A DNA stretch of 64,000 nt, from contig NZ_BSDI01000007.1 in NCBI RefSeq assembly GCF_027923225.1, positions 1 to 64,000 on the forward strand, given 5' to 3'. Under the pieces are notes generated by a model that saw nothing but the letters and a program-made list of their open reading frames with translations, had not been told where the DNA came from and searched no databases. The position numbers and the translations under genes are program-made. This DNA is from Phytohabitans aurantiacus. GTDB taxonomy: Bacteria > Actinomycetota > Actinomycetes > Mycobacteriales > Micromonosporaceae. Below, in pieces: positions 42,204-50,868 of the stretch (the first letter of the stretch is position 1; every line of letters begins with the position of its first letter).

Positions 42204-43360
42204 GGCGCGACCCGCCGGTGCACCTCGCCCAGGGTGCCCGTCACCCGGTCGAGGTCTCCGACCACAAGGTAGTTGTCGTAGCGCAGGCGGGTCTTCGCCC
42301 CCTCACCGACGCGCGAGGTGGGAGCGGTCATCTGGACGGTGTGTTCGCCGAGGAACGCGTTGTAGGCGAACGGCTCGCGGGTCATGGTGTAGTAGTAGGC
42401 GCCCGGGTGGTTCGCGGCCGGGAAGTACATTCCCAGGCAGTACGCCCCGTCGGCGGTGCACCGGATCGACGGCAGGAGGGTGGTCAGGTCTCCGGTGAAC
42501 CGATTGACCGCCCCGGTCGCCGGGTCGTATGTGTAGGTGGCGGTGAAGTCGCGTTGCAGATACGCCACCAGGACCGCGCTGAAGTGCTCGTGGTACTCGT
42601 CCTCCGAGTCCAGCACCGCGGACAGCTTGATCACGTTCTCCAGCCCGGCGAGCCCGTGGTCGGGCGCCATCCGCACCTCGGTGCTCAACCAGTACGGGGA
42701 CAGGCCGGCCGAGTACGGCTGCCGGTTGGGCTGGTGGTCGGCGGCCGCGCACGAGTTCCAGCCCAGCGTCTTGTCGCCGCGCTCCATGTACATGGCCGGC
42801 CGCACCGCGGTCCGGATGGTGGTGCCGGTGGTGGCCAGCCGGTACAGCGCGCTGGTGCTCGGACCGTGGAAAGGCGGTTCGAATCCCATGTCGTCAAGGC
42901 GGCTGCCGGCCTGGGTCGGGTTGTAGCACTCGGTCGCCTGTTCGCCGGCCTGCCACGCGTGGAACGCGTACTGCAGGGAGGCGCCGTGCCCGCCGCTGGC
43001 GATGTACTCCTTGTCGCCGACCTTCAGCGAGGCGAGCGCGCCGGCCAGCGCCACCGAGGCGGTGACCGAGACCCGGATCCGCCCGTCGACGGTCGCCGAG
43101 GCGGTCGCGTCCGAGAAGACCCGGTCCCAGTTCTCCCGGCTCGCGCAGGCGGAGCGGTACGAGCTGACGAAGTCGTAGTACACCGGGTCGGCGGGGTCCT
43201 GGTTGGCCGGTACCGGTGGGCAGGTCTTCGAGCCGCCGGGCACCCAGGTGACCGCCGAATCCGTCGCGTTGGCCACCGGCAGCAGGCCGGCCATCGTGAC
43301 CGTCAAGGCGGTCAACGACACCGCCACGATGACGCGGCGATGCGCGGATCGTAAGAACAT
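42200..43360 (-). CDS. Secreted protein of unknown function (386 aa)
   Basis: A signal peptide is clear (basic start MFLRSAHRR, hydrophobic core, cleavage near VANATDS). The mature part contains four or more cysteines and phrases such as WLSTEVRMAPDHGLAGLENV and AYLQRDFTATYTYDPATGAV, with repeated aromatic and Asp residues. I cannot assign a family. Start 43360 is preferred, after GGGGGA. It is coupled to the WbsX-like gene by an ATGA overlap and probably acts on the same extracellular substrate. Confidence 0.7.
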   Translation of the reverse strand: MFLRSAHRRVIVAVSLTALTVTMAGLLPVANATDSAVTWVPGGSKTCPPVPANQDPADPVYYDFVSSYRSACASRENWDRVFSDATASATVDGRIRVSVTASVALAGALASLKVGDKEYIASGGHGASLQYAFHAWQAGEQATECYNPTQAGSRLDDMGFEPPFHGPSTSALYRLATTGTTIRTAVRPAMYMERGDKTLGWNSCAAADHQPNRQPYSAGLSPYWLSTEVRMAPDHGLAGLENVIKLSAVLDSEDEYHEHFSAVLVAYLQRDFTATYTYDPATGAVNRFTGDLTTLLPSIRCTADGAYCLGMYFPAANHPGAYYYTMTREPFAYNAFLGEHTVQMTAPTSRVGEGAKTRLRYDNYLVVGDLDRVTGTLGEVHRRVAP

Positions 43361-43442
43361 CAGAATCCCCCGGTGAGTGGCGCCAAGCACAACTCGCCGA
43401 GGGTAGGAGGCGCTCCTTTCACCATCCTTACACGCCGCTGAC

Positions 43443-43480
43443 GGCGGCCGGGCCGGACACCGCGGCCCGGCCCGGCCGCC
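43443..43480. terminator. Hairpin after the PA14-propeller gene
   Basis: GGCGGCCGGGCCGG (43443-43456) pairs perfectly with CCGGCCCGGCCGCC (43467-43480). It lies 4 bp after the stop of the gene at 43485 and before the downstream secreted-protein gene. Confidence 0.8.
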
Positions 43481-43484
43481 CGGG

Positions 43485-46400
43485 TCAGCTCAGCGGTTCG
43501 ATCCAGATGTTGCGGTACTGCACAGGGTTTCCGTGATCCTGCAGGCGGATCGACCCGGTCGCGGGTCCCTCCGGGATGTTCCCGCCGGTCGGGCCGGTGA
43601 TGGCGACGTCGTCGTGCACGCGCACACCGTTCCAGACCACGGTGACGCGGGCGTTCTCGGTCTTGTTGCCCGCGCTGTCGTACCGGGCGGCACGGTACTC
43701 GATGTCGTAGCTCTGCCACGTCTCCGGCGGCGTCGCGGCGTTGACGTCGGGTGCCTTGCGCAGGTAGATGGCGCCGGCCTCGTTGGTGTCGAGGGTCGGG
43801 TCGCCGTACGAGTCCAGGACCTGGATCTCGTACCGTTCCTGCAGGTAGACGCCGCTGTTGCCGCGGTCCTGGCCGGTGACGTCCGGTGGGAGCAGCGGCA
43901 CCTTGAACTCGGCGTGCAGCCGGAAGTCGCCGAACGCCTGCTTGGTACGCAGGTCGCCGTTGCGGACCTGCATCGCGCCGCCGTCCACCCGCAGCCAGCT
44001 CGCCATCCGACCGTCGGTGTGCTGCCACTCGGAGAGGTCGCCGCCGTCGAACAGCACCACCCGCTCCCCCGGCTTGCGCACCGAGACCAGGTCCAGGTTG
44101 ACGTGGCCGGTGTCGGCGGCGTCCACCCGGTACTGGATCGCGTTGACGCCCCGGCGCAGGGTGAGGCGCTCGGTCTTGGTCGCCCACTCGTCCCAGGTGA
44201 CCGTCGTCGGCAGTACGCTCTGGCGCACCTTGCGGCCGTTGACGTAGACGCTGACGGTCTTGTCACCCTGGAACGGGTTGGGCCCGTTGCTGTACCGGAG
44301 CCCCACCTCGTACTCGCCGGCCCGCGCCACGTCGACGTGGACGGTGGTGGAGGCGTTCAACGCGCCGTACCCGGCGACGAAGCCGACCCCGGAGTAGCCG
44401 CGGTGGTCGGTGGCGATCTGGGCGCCACCCTCCCGGTTGCCCTCCTCGGCCTCGTAGAAGACCTGATCCGGCTGCGGCCCGGGAATGTTGTTGAGCGTGT
44501 ACCAGGCCTCCGTGCTCCACAGCTGCTCGCCGTTGGCGGCGGTGAACGGTCGCGGCGAACGCAGGTACACGACGCGGTCACGCTGAAGGCCGTCGACGGT
44601 CAGCGTTACCGTCTTGCGGTCCGCGGAGACCTTGACCGCGGTGACCTTCAGAGCCTCCTCGTCCACCTTCGGCCCGCCGTACGCGGGGGTCGGTGCGTAC
44701 CGCCACTGCGAGATTTTGTAGCTCTTCGCGATGTTCTGGATCGTGGCTGTCGACAGTGGACGGGTGTACTCGATCGCGAAGCCGTCCCGGGTGGCGCTCA
44801 TCGACTTCATGTCGAACGCGTTGGTACCGTTCGGCGTCAGCTTCTGCAGGCCGTGACCCAGCTTCCCGGGCTGGCCCCAGTTGCCGGTCGAGCCCAGGCC
44901 GCCGGCGTAGATGGCGCCGTCGGGCCCGATGCTGACCCGGTTGACGCCGGCCTCCAACCCCTGGGTGTGCCGGAACACGGCGCCCTGGTATTCGCCGTGC
45001 ACCTTTTCGAGGTACGCCCGCTGCAGCCCGCCGTACGTCACGTCGCCGATGAGCAGCTGCCCGCGGAACGGTCCCTTCTTGAGCAGCACCGGCGTGCTCG
45101 GCGAGTTGGCGATATCGTTCTGCGGCAGCCACAGCACCGGCTTGGTGACCGGGTTCGCGTCGAACGGGCCGTCCGGATTGGTGTAGTGGTTGAAGAAGCG
45201 GTCCTGCTGGATGTGGACGAGCTTCGACGAGGGCAGCCAGCCGCCCTGGTTGTCGGTGACGAACAGGTCGCCGTCCGGGCCCCAGCCGATGCCGTTCGGC
45301 GTACGCAGGCCACCGGCCACATAGGACACCTTGCCGGTGCGGCGGTTGACCACGATGCTGGTGCCGCGGTTGCCGGCCGGCTGCGGGTCGGTCGTCGCGC
45401 CACCGAGGTTGATCGCGACCGACAGGTTGAGGTAGAAGTTGCCGCCCTTGTAGAGCAGGCCGAACGCGAACTCGTGGAAGTTGCCGCCGAACGGCCAGGT
45501 CGCCACCGTCCGGTACTCGTCGACCACCTCGTCGCCGTCGACGTCCCGCAGCTCGGTGAGCTCGTGTTTCTGCGACACGTAGATGGTGCCGTCGACCACC
45601 GCCAGGCCCATCGGTTCCTTCAGCCCGCTGGCGACCTTCTTGTACGTGACCCGCCCCGGGCCCGTCTCACCCGTCACGTTGTCCACTATGTACACTTCGC
45701 CGAGCACCTTGCCGCTGCCGCCCCAGGTGGCGACGACCAGCCGGCCGTCGGCGGTCCAGTCCAGCGCGGACACCTGCGGCTCGAAGCCGGCGGGGCGCAG
45801 GTCGGTCAGCGTATAGTTCGGGTGCACCGAATCCAGCGGGAGGCCGTCTCCCGGCTCGTCGGACACCCCTTGGCACGCCTTGTATCCCGGCGCCGTCACC
45901 CGCACGACACCGGCGTCCGTGCTCAGCGCCGAGGCGGGCACGACCGCGAAGCCGGTGGCGCCCGGCGGCTGCCACGACAGGGTGAGCTGCTGCCCGCCGC
46001 CGGCCTCGAAGTGCTCGATCCGCAGGGCGTGGTAGCCCTCGGTCAGCGTGACCGCGCCATCCTTCGACGTGGCGCCGTGCAGCCCGTCATGGTCGATCAC
46101 CTGCGCCCCGTCGATGTAGAGCCGGGAGCCGTCGTCGCTGGTCAGCCGGAACGTGTACGCCCCAGCGGCCGGCACGTCGACATTGCCGATGACGTGGGTG
46201 AGAAAATTGTCTTCGAAGCCGAAGTCGGCCGCGCTGGTCCAGTCGACGACCGGCATCAGCTTGTCGACGTTCGGGGTCTGTCCGGGCTTGAGCGTGCAGA
46301 TGGTGGAGAGCGGCACCCGCACGTCGTACGTGCGCAGCGTGACGCCCGGTTCCTGCGGTGGCAGGTCAGCGGCCTGGGCCGCGGCGGACGGCGTGGCTAT

Positions 46401-46493
46401 GGCGGCCAATGGGACGAAGGCGGTCAGTGGGGCGAGGAGCGCGTGGCCGAGGAGCCTGGCCAGGCGTCTCGCTCGTGGGCGGCGAGTGGGCAT
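43485..46493 (-). CDS. Large secreted multidomain protein: PA14, beta-propeller dehydrogenase-like, CBM, DUF1080
   Basis: 1002 aa. Signal peptide to about residue 42. PA14 domain (about 60-200: YTFRLTSDDGSRLYIDGAQV). Six-bladed propeller of the PQQ-glucose/sorbosone-dehydrogenase type (about 230-600: EPQVSALDWTADGRLVVATW, GLRTPNGIGWGPDGDLFVTD). A CBM35/CBM6-like beta sandwich (about 690-820: FYEAEEGNREGG, VHVDVARAGEYEVGLRYSNG). C-terminal DUF1080 lectin-like domain (about 825-1000: LFDGGDLSEWQHTDGRM, SGVYLQERYEIQVLDSYG). DUF1080 includes 3-keto-glycoside hydrolases. It may oxidise and cleave a polysaccharide outside the cell. GGAGGAAGG precedes the ATG. Confidence 0.85.
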   Translation of the reverse strand: MPTRRPRARRLARLLGHALLAPLTAFVPLAAIATPSAAAQAADLPPQEPGVTLRTYDVRVPLSTICTLKPGQTPNVDKLMPVVDWTSAADFGFEDNFLTHVIGNVDVPAAGAYTFRLTSDDGSRLYIDGAQVIDHDGLHGATSKDGAVTLTEGYHALRIEHFEAGGGQQLTLSWQPPGATGFAVVPASALSTDAGVVRVTAPGYKACQGVSDEPGDGLPLDSVHPNYTLTDLRPAGFEPQVSALDWTADGRLVVATWGGSGKVLGEVYIVDNVTGETGPGRVTYKKVASGLKEPMGLAVVDGTIYVSQKHELTELRDVDGDEVVDEYRTVATWPFGGNFHEFAFGLLYKGGNFYLNLSVAINLGGATTDPQPAGNRGTSIVVNRRTGKVSYVAGGLRTPNGIGWGPDGDLFVTDNQGGWLPSSKLVHIQQDRFFNHYTNPDGPFDANPVTKPVLWLPQNDIANSPSTPVLLKKGPFRGQLLIGDVTYGGLQRAYLEKVHGEYQGAVFRHTQGLEAGVNRVSIGPDGAIYAGGLGSTGNWGQPGKLGHGLQKLTPNGTNAFDMKSMSATRDGFAIEYTRPLSTATIQNIAKSYKISQWRYAPTPAYGGPKVDEEALKVTAVKVSADRKTVTLTVDGLQRDRVVYLRSPRPFTAANGEQLWSTEAWYTLNNIPGPQPDQVFYEAEEGNREGGAQIATDHRGYSGVGFVAGYGALNASTTVHVDVARAGEYEVGLRYSNGPNPFQGDKTVSVYVNGRKVRQSVLPTTVTWDEWATKTERLTLRRGVNAIQYRVDAADTGHVNLDLVSVRKPGERVVLFDGGDLSEWQHTDGRMASWLRVDGGAMQVRNGDLRTKQAFGDFRLHAEFKVPLLPPDVTGQDRGNSGVYLQERYEIQVLDSYGDPTLDTNEAGAIYLRKAPDVNAATPPETWQSYDIEYRAARYDSAGNKTENARVTVVWNGVRVHDDVAITGPTGGNIPEGPATGSIRLQDHGNPVQYRNIWIEPLS

Positions 46494-46759
46494 TCCCTTC
46501 CTCCTTGGACAGTGCTGGTAGGAAACGCCGTCGAGACCCGCGCCGAGGGTGCCTGCCCGGGACGGAGGGATGATCCTCGATCATGGCGACACGAGACATC
46601 ATCGACCACATTCGTCGACATCGCCAGACCTTTTGATCGCCAGATCTAAACTTTTACCTCAATCAGCAAAACCCTGCCGCCCACTACCCGCGCGCACCGC
46701 CGCGCACACCGCCGTGCCCCGCGCGCCGCCCCGCGCACCGCGCCGCGCCGCGCCGCGCC

Positions 46760-46835
46760 GATCAAGGGCAATCGCATCGATCAAGGGCAAATACACGCGA
46801 AAAAGAGATCCAACCACGTGCGTTCGCCCTTGATC
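46760..46835 (+). repeat. Repeat family B, copy B2 (76 bp)
   Basis: Box GATCAAGGGCAATCGCATC at 46760, then exactly 19 bp later the palindromic unit 46779-46835 with 21-bp arms (four mismatches) and the loop phrase AAAAAGAGATCCAAC. Confidence 0.9.
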
Positions 46836-46935
46836 GGCGCGCAGGGGGCGTGCCGACCCCCCGGGGTGTGAGCGGCGCGCGCCGCGCGCCCCGCCCGCCG
46901 CCCCCCGCGCGCCGCCGCGGCGCGCGGGGCGCGCC

Positions 46936-47010
46936 GATCAAGGGCAATCGCATGGATCAAGGGCGAATGCACGCGAAAAGAGATCCAACAGCGTGCATTC
47001 GCCCTTGATC
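46936..47010 (+). repeat. Repeat family B, copy B3 (75 bp)
   Basis: Box GATCAAGGGCAATCGCATG at 46936, again 19 bp before a palindrome (46955-47010) whose 20-bp arms, GATCAAGGGCGAATGCACGC and its complement, are perfect. It is the cleanest copy. Confidence 0.95.
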
Positions 47011-47051
47011 GGCGGGTCGGGCGTGGCGACACGCCGTGCCGGGCCGGCCTG

Positions 47052-47103
47052 GGGGCGGACGCACGCCGAGAAAAGATCCAACCGCGTGCATTCGCCCTTG
47101 ATC
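47052..47103 (+). repeat. Repeat family B, copy B4 (degenerate)
   Basis: The loop (GAAAAGATCCAAC) and right arm (GCGTGCATTCGCCCTTGATC) are intact. The left arm has lost its GATCAA end (GGGCGGACGCACGCC remains), and no third box is present. Confidence 0.8.
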
Positions 47104-47110
47104 GGCGGGA

Positions 47111-47276
47111 GGCGGGCACGGCGGGGCGGGGCGGCGCGCGTGCGGGGCGGGGCGGGGCGGCGCGCGGGGCGGGGCGACGCGGCGCGCGGGGCGGGGCGGG
47201 GCGGCGCGCGGGGCGGGGCGGCGCGCGGGGCGGGGCGGGGCGGCGCGGGCGGGGGCGGGCGGGGCGGCGGGGAGCG
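47111..47276 (+). repeat. G-rich tandem tract
   Basis: About 165 bp of irregular repeats of GGGGCGGGGCGGCGCGC-like units on the + strand, with many runs of four G separated by one or two bases, so it could form G-quadruplexes. It separates B4 from A4. Confidence 0.85.
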
Positions 47277-47290
47277 TGAGTGGGTGCGGA

Positions 47291-47343
47291 GGGTGAGGCC
47301 GCGGGAGCAGCGGTATGGACCGCGGCGGACGTCGCGGTAGCTC
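47291..47343 (-). repeat. Repeat family A, copy A4 (53 bp)
   Basis: GGGTGAGGCCGCGGGAGC to GTCGCGGTAGCTC, followed by GAAATCTC. It ends 23 bp before the GH43 stop codon. Its internal palindrome has one mismatch. Confidence 0.9.
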
Positions 47344-47366
47344 GAAATCTCTTGGTCTGGAGGCTT

Positions 47367-49415
47367 CTACGAGCGGGTGAAGCTCCAGGAGTCGACCTCG
47401 AAGAGGTCGGCGCCGTCGGGGCCGGTGTAGGTGAAGTAGACGTCGTGCACGCCCGTGACGCCGCCGAGCGCGGCGGTCACCGACGTCCACTCGCCCACCG
47501 GCGCGTCGACGGGGATGGTCGCGACCACCGGGGCGGCGCGGTCGTCGAGGCGCAGCTGGATCTGTCCACCTTGGACGAGCGGGAGCACCTTGGCGGTGAC
47601 GCCGCCGGCGCCGCGCCGGAAGTCGACCGACGCGAGCGAGGTCCAGTCGCCGTTGTCGACGTCGTGCACCACGAGGTTTGGCGCTCGCGCGCCGAACTCC
47701 TCCGAGGCGCCGGTGGTCTTCTTCGTCGCGATGCCCTGCTGCCACGCGACGGTCTCGGCCTCGATCACACGGTACGGGTTGACGTCGCGCACCTTGTCGA
47801 CGCCGGCGTAAGAGCCGATCACCTCTTGGATCGTGCCGTCTTCGTTGAACGCCAGCTTGGCGATGTGCGGGCTGCGGAAGCCCTGGCCGGTGCCGCCCGT
47901 GGCGCGCGTGTTGAGCGTCTGGGCGTGGTAGGTGAAGTAGTATTCGCCCTTGAACTTGAAGACCGACTGGTGGTTGTTTCCGCCGACTCCAAAGTAGACA
48001 CCCGGGTTGCGGAAGATCACGCCGGCGTACTTGTCGGGCGTCCACGGGCCCATCGGGTCGTCGGCCATGAGGTAGGCGATCGCCCCGGTCGGCGGGCCGT
48101 TGGGGTCGACCGGGCCGGAGAACCCGAAGTTCGTCGAGTACGAGTAGTAGTACTTGCCACGACGCTTGAACACGTGGCTGGCCTCGAACGTCAACGGCGC
48201 GTCGATGACCTCGGCCGAACCGACGGTGCTGATCATGTCGTCGCCGAGCCTGATCACGCGCGTGGACTTCGGGTGGTTCGTGTTTTCGTAGCTGCCCGAG
48301 CGGTCGTCGCCGCCACCACCGAAGTACAGGTAGCTCTGCCCGTCGTTGTCGATCAGCACACCCGGGTCGAAGAGCCAGTTCCGGCCGTTGGAGGCGCCCG
48401 GCGTCGCGCTGGTGATCAGGAGGCTGCCGCGCTCGTCGCGCCACGGGCCGAGCGGTGAGTCGCCGACGATGACGCCCGTGGAGCCGCCGTTGTTGGCGAA
48501 GTACAGGAAGAACTTCTCCTTGCCGTCGATGACCTTACGCGCCATCGCCGGAGCCCAGGACTGGTTGGCATACCGGGCGATCCCGTCTGGCCCGGCGACC
48601 GGGATCTCACCGTGGTCGACCCAGTTGACGAGGTCGTTGGAGGAGATGACGGTGATCGTGTTGATGCCACCGTAGGTGTTCGTCGGGGAGATCCCGTCGG
48701 GGCCCGGGTAGTAGACCTGGGTGTCGTTGGTCATGTAGAGGTACACCCGGCCGCCGTGGACGAACGCGTTGGCGTCGGCCCCGAACTTGTGCGAGATGAT
48801 CGGGTTTCCCTCACCGGGGAGCTTGCCGAGCACCTCGAACGTCCGCGACCTCGTGTACTCCTCCAGCGCCACGTCGTCGACCGTGAAGTCCATGAGGTGC
48901 GCCTCGGGCGGGGTCGGCGTCGCCGTCCACTGTGTCTCGACGAAGATCCGCGCGGTGGTGACGTTTTGCGCCATGGGCACCGCGAACGTGCCCCGGATCA
49001 GCCCCCACTGCCCACGCGGCACCGTCACTGAGCCGAGATTGGTGTAGGACGAGCCGCCGTAGTGCATGGTGACGACGAAGTTCTTGGTCGCCGGGCTGGC
49101 CGGGTTCTCGTACTTCACGCGCGCCGATACCGTGTAGATTTTGCCGGCCTGCACCTTGCCGGACAGGTCCTGCATGGGGCCGGAGCTGGTGTTGGTCCGG
49201 TTCGTGACGAGCACGGCACCGGAGCCCGTGAAGGCGTCGGTCGTGGGCGACAGCGTGGCGCTGCCGGCCGTGTTGGAGAACCAGCCGGCGAGGCCGTCTT
49301 CGAACCCGCCGTTGACGACGAGGTTCGCGTCGGCCGCCCGCACCGGGGTGGTGACCAGTCCCGCGGCCAGCATGACGCCTGTCGCCACGAGCGCGACCCG
49401 GCGCCGCATCGTCAT
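47367..49415 (-). CDS. Secreted glycoside hydrolase family 43 protein with N-terminal and C-terminal CBMs
   Basis: 682 aa. Signal peptide (RRRVALVATGVMLAAGLV, cleaved near PVRAADA). A CBM4_9-like module (about 28-180: LVVNGGFEDGLAGWFSNTAG) precedes a five-bladed GH43 propeller (about 195-540). The general base Asp is probably in SHKFGADANAFVHGGR, the pKa-modulating Asp in WLFDPGVLIDNDGQSYLYFG and the acid Glu in LTFEASHVFKRRGKYYYSYS. The C-terminus is a CBM6-like sandwich (VDFRRGAGGVTAKVLPLV). Likely an arabinofuranosidase or xylosidase on arabinoxylan. Start 49415 or 49409. Confidence 0.9.
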   Translation of the reverse strand: MTMRRRVALVATGVMLAAGLVTTPVRAADANLVVNGGFEDGLAGWFSNTAGSATLSPTTDAFTGSGAVLVTNRTNTSSGPMQDLSGKVQAGKIYTVSARVKYENPASPATKNFVVTMHYGGSSYTNLGSVTVPRGQWGLIRGTFAVPMAQNVTTARIFVETQWTATPTPPEAHLMDFTVDDVALEEYTRSRTFEVLGKLPGEGNPIISHKFGADANAFVHGGRVYLYMTNDTQVYYPGPDGISPTNTYGGINTITVISSNDLVNWVDHGEIPVAGPDGIARYANQSWAPAMARKVIDGKEKFFLYFANNGGSTGVIVGDSPLGPWRDERGSLLITSATPGASNGRNWLFDPGVLIDNDGQSYLYFGGGGDDRSGSYENTNHPKSTRVIRLGDDMISTVGSAEVIDAPLTFEASHVFKRRGKYYYSYSTNFGFSGPVDPNGPPTGAIAYLMADDPMGPWTPDKYAGVIFRNPGVYFGVGGNNHQSVFKFKGEYYFTYHAQTLNTRATGGTGQGFRSPHIAKLAFNEDGTIQEVIGSYAGVDKVRDVNPYRVIEAETVAWQQGIATKKTTGASEEFGARAPNLVVHDVDNGDWTSLASVDFRRGAGGVTAKVLPLVQGGQIQLRLDDRAAPVVATIPVDAPVGEWTSVTAALGGVTGVHDVYFTYTGPDGADLFEVDSWSFTRS

Positions 49416-49479
49416 TCGCTCCACGAGCCAGCCCCTTACATCGACATCGGTCATCGCCCCGCAACGGTAGAGTACCCGG

Positions 49480-50868
49480 TCAGATCAGCGCCAGCCGGCG
49501 TGCCGCCACGGTCAGCTCCGCCGCGTCGACGGTGGCGGCGAACGCCAGGCGCAGGTACGCACCGGGAGGCTCGGCGGCGAAGAAGCGGCGGCCGGCTCCC
49601 ACCGATACACCATGCTCGCGCGCGGTGGCCGCGACGCGCGCGTCGTCCGTGCCGGGCGGCAGCTCGACCCACAGGTGCAGCCCGCCGGCGGGCTGGCGGG
49701 TGATCGTCCAGTCTGGACGTTCGCGGGCGATCGCGGTGGCCAGGGCCTGGCTGCGCTCCCGCAACGAGGAGGCCAGCGCGCGCAGGTGCCGGTCCCAGGA
49801 CGGGGAGCCGATCACGTCCAGCGCCGCCTCCTGCAACGGCCGGGCGACGAAGAAGTCATCGACGAGGCGTACCGCGCGGATCCGCTCCATCACCGGCCCG
49901 CGGGCGATGACGGCGCCGATGCGAAGGCTCGGCGCGGCGGGCTTGGTCAGCGACGTCAGGTAGACGACGGTGCCGTCCCGGTCGTCGGTGAGCAGCGGGC
50001 GCGGCACGGCCGCACCGTGACCGAGGCTGCGGGCGAAGTCGTCTTCGACAACGAACGCGCCGTAGGCCCGCGCGACGTCGATGACCTGGCTCCGGCGTTC
50101 CGGCGCCAGGACGGCGCCGGTGGGATTGTGGTAGGTGGGCTGGCAGTAGAGCACCCGGGCGCCGGTCATGGCGAACGCGTCGGCGAGCAGGTCCGGCCGC
50201 ACGCCGTCCAGGTCGGTGGGGACCGGTGTGGGCCGCAGCCCGGCCGCGCGTGCGGCGGCGAGCGCGCCGGGATAGGTCGGCGACTCGACGAGTACCGGGC
50301 TGCCCGGGCCGGCGATCGCGCGAAACGTCATCGACAGCGCGCTCTGGCCGCCCGAGGTGATCAGCACGTCCTCGGCGGTGACGGCGCCCCGGGCGATACC
50401 GGCGAACGCGGCTCGCAGCTCGGGCAGCCCGCTGGCGGGGGCGCGATCCCAGGCGTCCGGGCGGCGGGCGGCCCGGGCCAGCGCGGCGCTCAGTGCCTTG
50501 GTCGGTTGCAGGGACCGGTCCAGGTAGCCGCCGTCGAGGGCGATCATCCCAGCGGGCGCCGGCCCGAGCGCGTCGACGACCGCCCGGGTGTCCACGGCGC
50601 GGTCGGTGAGCGCGACCGTCTGCCAGCCGGTGTCCGCGAGGTCGCTGGCGTTCCGGGTACGCGGAGCGACGTACGTGCCGCTCCCTGGCCGGGTGAGGAT
50701 GGCGCCCTCGGCTGCCAGCAACGCCATCGCGCGCGCCACGGTGACCGGGCTGACCCGGTAGCGCGCGGTCAGATCGCGGCTGCTCGGCAGCCGGTCCCCC
50801 GGCGAGAGCCGGCCGATCAGCTCGCGCAGCGTGGCTGCGAGATCCGCAGAAGTGCTACTGTCAGACAT
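49480..50868 (-). CDS. MocR-family regulator (GntR HTH plus class I aminotransferase domain)
   Basis: 462 aa. The N-terminal winged helix (about 10-75: LSPGDRLPSSRDLTARYRVS, RPGSGTYVAP) is joined by a linker to a fold-type I PLP domain (about 120-460: PTYHNPTGAV, EDDFARSLG, SLTKPAAPSLRIG with the PLP lysine). MocR proteins sense PLP or amino compounds and regulate adjacent genes. Its ATG at 50868-50866 overlaps the ATG of the divergent aminotransferase, and a perfect palindrome lies 9 bp upstream. Likely regulator of that aminotransferase. Confidence 0.92.
   Translation of the reverse strand: MSDSSTSADLAATLRELIGRLSPGDRLPSSRDLTARYRVSPVTVARAMALLAAEGAILTRPGSGTYVAPRTRNASDLADTGWQTVALTDRAVDTRAVVDALGPAPAGMIALDGGYLDRSLQPTKALSAALARAARRPDAWDRAPASGLPELRAAFAGIARGAVTAEDVLITSGGQSALSMTFRAIAGPGSPVLVESPTYPGALAAARAAGLRPTPVPTDLDGVRPDLLADAFAMTGARVLYCQPTYHNPTGAVLAPERRSQVIDVARAYGAFVVEDDFARSLGHGAAVPRPLLTDDRDGTVVYLTSLTKPAAPSLRIGAVIARGPVMERIRAVRLVDDFFVARPLQEAALDVIGSPSWDRHLRALASSLRERSQALATAIARERPDWTITRQPAGGLHLWVELPPGTDDARVAATAREHGVSVGAGRRFFAAEPPGAYLRLAFAATVDAAELTVAARRLALI

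Larger units (their letters stand above)
46494..47366. other. Gene-free gap (873 bp) with B and A repeats and extreme GC tracts
   Basis: Largest gap in the window. 46494-46700 is ordinary sequence carrying the promoter side of the 1002-aa protein. 46690-46759 and 46836-46935 are C-rich low-complexity tracts. B2, B3 and B4 occupy 46760-47103, a G-rich tandem array 47111-47276, and A4 47291-47343. The long open frames here are artefacts of the composition. Confidence 0.85.

Noticed and set aside
46760..47010. Family B palindromes as ordinary Rho-independent terminators
   Set aside because: No T-run, a variable distance from the genes, a third box outside the hairpin and tandem copies. A termination side-effect remains possible.
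46957..48444. Long open frame across the GC-rich gap and the GH43 gene
   Set aside because: It is antisense or out of frame to the clear GH43 gene and to G-rich repeats; the protein is Arg/Pro/Ala low complexity with no homology.
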